Shown here one piece after another: positions 6,815 to 8,722 of a stretch of 8,722 nucleotides of DNA. The position numbers and the translations under genes were made by a program. The notes beneath the pieces are model-generated. The model saw only the letters and a program-made list of their open reading frames with translations, was not told the DNA's origin and ran no database searches. How positions within the stretch are numbered: the stretch's first letter is position 1; each line of letters starts with the position of its first letter. Source of the stretch: Afipia sp. (GTDB taxonomy: Bacteria; Pseudomonadota; Alphaproteobacteria; Rhizobiales; Xanthobacteraceae); contig JAGVII010000626.1 of NCBI GenBank assembly GCA_020056155.1, forward strand, positions 1 to 8,722. Reading direction: 5' to 3'.

Positions 6815-6904
6815 AAGGGCCAGTAAGTTACCGAAAATTCTCTCCCGGGCTTCGGCAGATGAATCAATTCGGGCTGGCTTTCCGGTTCAACACGAGCGAG
6901 GAGC

Positions 6905-6910
6905 AAGGAG
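6905..6910 (+). promoter_or_regulatory. Strong ribosome binding site deciding the AGPS-like start
   Basis: AAGGAG lies 7 bases before ATG 6918. It rules out the longer in-frame reading from 6780, which would place the promoter and operator inside coding sequence. Confidence 0.8.
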
Positions 6911-6917
6911 CGAAGCG

Positions 6918-8555
6918 ATGAATGCACCCATGAGTATGCCGAAGGGGCAGCGGAGGAAGTTCTGGAGCTGGGGTTACGAAGGCCAGGACATTCCTGAATC
7001 TGAAGTGAAGTCGATGCACGAGCGCGTTGCGAAGCGCCTCGGCATGAGCGATTTCACAGTTCTCCCGGATCCGACCCTTGACGAAATTGAGATCCGTGCC
7101 CCGCGCATCAAGCCGCCGGCGTCGCTTGCAAGCTTCTGCACGACGGAAAAATGGGATCGTGTTGCTCACACCTACGGCAAGAGCTTCCGCGACCTGGCCA
7201 TGATCTACAAGCGCAAGTATCCAAATCCGCCGGATGTTGTGGCTTATCCCCGCGACGAAAAGGACATCGCAGCCGTTCTCGACTGGTGTGGTGAAAATGG
7301 ATACGCGGCCGTGCCTTTCGGCGGCGGATCGAGTGTCACGGGTGGTATCAATCCGCCGGACGATAGCAGCTACAAGGGCGTGGTCACCATCGATCTCGAG
7401 AACCTCAATCGCGTTCTGGAAGTCGATCCGACCTCGCGCGCGGCCCGAATCCAGGGCGGCACGTTCGGTCCCTCGCTCGAGGAGCAGTTGAAGCCGCATG
7501 GTTTCACGCTGCGCCACATTCCGCAGTCCTGGGAGTTCTCGACCCTCGGCGGTTGGATCGCGACGCGTTCCTCCGGCCACTATGCGACGCATCTGACGCA
7601 TATCGACGACATGGTGGAAAGCCTGCGCGTCGTCACGCCGACCGGCACGATTACAAACCGCCGGCTGCCGGCGTCTGGCGCCGGTCCCAGCCCCGATCGC
7701 GCCTTTATCGGTTCGGAAGGTACGCTCGGCGTCATCACCGAAGCGTGGATGCGTCTGCAGGGCCGGGTGAAGTTCCGCGCCAACGCGTCGGTGTCATTCA
7801 AAACCTTTTACGAGGGTGCGAAGGCCGTTCGGCAGATCACTCAGGCCGGTCTTTATCCTGCAAACTGCCGCTATCTCGATGAGAAGGACGCATTCTTCTA
7901 TGGGGCTGGCGACGGCACAGAGTCGATGTTGCTGATCGGCTATGAGTCGGCAGATCACCCGGTCGATGCCTGGCTCGATCGCTCTCTGGAAATCTGCCGG
8001 GACTACGGTGGCAGGGTAAAGCAGAAGGCGGGCACGGGTACCGATGCTCTCGAAACCAGCCGCTCAGGCGCGCAGGGCAGCTGGCGCAACCAGTTCCGTT
8101 ATCTGCCTTATCTCATGCACGTTCGTGCAGCGATGGGCATCGTCAGCTTCACCTTCGAAACGGCCTATACATGGGACAAGTTCGAAGCGCTCGACACCGA
8201 GGTCATGCGGCGGGTAGCCGAAGCGGAGAAGAAGATTTGCGGTGGAGGCATTGTCTGCCGTCGCTTCTCGTTCCTCTATCCGGACGGACCGGCACCATAC
8301 TACTCGATCATGGCTCCGTCTTCGCACGAAAAGAACATCGAGCATTATGCAGCCTTGAACAAGGTCGCTTCCGACGCCTTGCTCGAACTCGGCGCCACCA
8401 TCACGCACCATCATGCCGTCGGGCGCAGCTTCCGTCCTTGGTATGACAAGGAAATCGATCCAGGTTTCATCCGCATGATGCAGGCGAACAAGCGTGAGCT
8501 TGATCCGAACTGGGTGCTCAACCCTGGCATTCTCTTCGACAAGCCTAAAGCCTAG
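6918..8555 (+). CDS. FAD-binding oxidoreductase, alkyl-dihydroxyacetonephosphate synthase (AGPS)-like
   Basis: A 545-residue flavoprotein of the VAO/PCMH fold whose closest well-known relative by motif order is AGPS, the enzyme that forms the ether bond of ether lipids by exchanging an acyl for an alkyl chain on dihydroxyacetone phosphate. The N-terminal RRKFWSWGYEG resembles the AGPS WGY segment. The FAD domain (about 105-281) has PFGGGSSVTGG (133-143), WEFSTLGGW (205-213) and GSEGTLGVITEA (265-276). The C-terminal cap has CRYLDEK with Arg318, FETAYTWD, Tyr461/Tyr462 and the HHH triad 497-499 in THHHAVG; from memory these match the arginine, tyrosine and histidines that AGPS needs. There is no signal peptide or peroxisomal signal. 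Bacterial homologues are commonly labelled only as FAD-binding oxidases, so an oxidase, dehydrogenase or ether-forming or ether-cleaving role is possible. Operator box 3 and TTGACA precede it, and a YfcG-type GST follows 46 bp downstream. Confidence 0.88.
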   Translation: MNAPMSMPKGQRRKFWSWGYEGQDIPESEVKSMHERVAKRLGMSDFTVLPDPTLDEIEIRAPRIKPPASLASFCTTEKWDRVAHTYGKSFRDLAMIYKRKYPNPPDVVAYPRDEKDIAAVLDWCGENGYAAVPFGGGSSVTGGINPPDDSSYKGVVTIDLENLNRVLEVDPTSRAARIQGGTFGPSLEEQLKPHGFTLRHIPQSWEFSTLGGWIATRSSGHYATHLTHIDDMVESLRVVTPTGTITNRRLPASGAGPSPDRAFIGSEGTLGVITEAWMRLQGRVKFRANASVSFKTFYEGAKAVRQITQAGLYPANCRYLDEKDAFFYGAGDGTESMLLIGYESADHPVDAWLDRSLEICRDYGGRVKQKAGTGTDALETSRSGAQGSWRNQFRYLPYLMHVRAAMGIVSFTFETAYTWDKFEALDTEVMRRVAEAEKKICGGGIVCRRFSFLYPDGPAPYYSIMAPSSHEKNIEHYAALNKVASDALLELGATITHHHAVGRSFRPWYDKEIDPGFIRMMQANKRELDPNWVLNPGILFDKPKA

Positions 8556-8601
8556 TCCGCACGACGCTATCCATTCGGCTGTTTCACCAGGAAGTTCGTA
8601 T

Positions 8602-8722
8602 ATGATCGATCTCTACTTTTGGACCACGCCGAATGGATACAAAGTCACGATAATGCTGGCCGAACTCGGCCTGCATTATCAGGTTCTGCCGATTGACATC
8701 ACCAAGGGCGATCAATTCGAAG
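8602..8722 (+). CDS. Glutathione S-transferase family protein, YfcG/YghU-type (3' end outside window)
   Basis: Only the first 40 residues are visible, the start of the thioredoxin-like GSH-binding domain. IDLYFWTTPNGYKVTIMLAE and the following ITKGDQF closely resemble E. coli YfcG, a nu-class GST that acts as a GSH-dependent disulfide-bond oxidoreductase. Thr9 and Asn11 of the TPN motif, which sit at the GSH thiol in that class, are present, and the catalytic cysteine of beta/omega-class GSTs is absent from this stretch. AGGAAG at 8589-8594, 7 bases before the ATG, is a good ribosome site. It lies 46 bp after the AGPS-like gene with no promoter or operator evident between, so the two probably share a transcript. 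Together with gor this puts GSH consumption and GSSG recycling in one regulon. Class assignment rests on the N-terminus alone. Confidence 0.85.
   Translation, partial: MIDLYFWTTPNGYKVTIMLAELGLHYQVLPIDITKGDQFE

Larger units (their letters stand above)
6591..6917. other. 327-bp intergenic region before the AGPS-like gene
   Basis: No convincing gene. It opens with tandem hairpins (6602-6630). Its later half holds a TTGACA promoter element and operator box 3, then an untranslated leader of about 100 bases ending in a strong ribosome site. The region separates two transcription units that appear to be under the same regulator. Confidence 0.6.

Noticed and set aside
6780..6917. Longer start for the AGPS-like protein
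   Set aside because: It would put the -10 region and operator box 3 inside coding sequence and add 46 residues unlike the family; ATG 6918 has a strong AAGGAG.
8602..8722. LigE/LigF-type beta-etherase
   Set aside because: The visible N-terminus matches the YfcG TPN type much better than what I recall of LigE/LigF, so a known lignin beta-ether pathway is not supported.

Overview
The window looks like chromosomal or large-replicon DNA from an alphaproteobacterium, most likely of the order Hyphomicrobiales (rhizobia and relatives). I infer this from the high G+C content, codon use and the style of the encoded proteins; no marker gene is present to settle it. There are seven protein genes, two of them cut by the window edges, and no RNA gene, insertion sequence or CRISPR array that I can see.

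Layout. Bases 2-736 hold the 3' part of a MalG/UgpE-type ABC sugar-transporter permease. It faces, tail to tail, a GntR-family FCD-domain (FadR subfamily) regulator at 838-1569 on the minus strand. A 310-bp divergent control region (1570-1879) separates the regulator from a glutathione reductase gene (gor, 1880-3322). Next come a class I adenylate-forming acyl-CoA ligase (3539-5086) and an NAD(P)-dependent aldehyde dehydrogenase (5121-6590), 34 bp apart and so probably one transcript. A 327-bp gap follows, then an FAD flavoprotein resembling alkyl-dihydroxyacetonephosphate synthase (AGPS; 6918-8555) and, 46 bp on, the start of a YfcG-type glutathione transferase that runs off the window (8602-8722).

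The most interesting signal is regulatory. The three gaps in front of gor, the ligase and the flavoprotein each carry the same roughly 19-bp box: CC(A/G)AATTGGT-N3-ACC(A/G)A, read in the inverse orientation at the third site. Its core fits the known FadR-subfamily consensus TNGTNNNACNA, with at most one mismatch. The two downstream boxes lie 26-27 bp after a perfect TTGACA hexamer, where a bound repressor would block a promoter. The simplest reading is that the FCD regulator controls all three transcription units, which makes them one regulon.

The proposed pathway therefore links an AGPS-like flavoenzyme, an acid-CoA ligase, an aldehyde dehydrogenase, a GSH-dependent disulfide oxidoreductase/transferase and a dedicated glutathione reductase. 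The substrate cannot be read from sequence. Use of an unusual ether, alcohol or aromatic/alkyl acid, with a glutathione-dependent step or oxidative protection, is a plausible inference. I do not recognise this gene combination as a described pathway.
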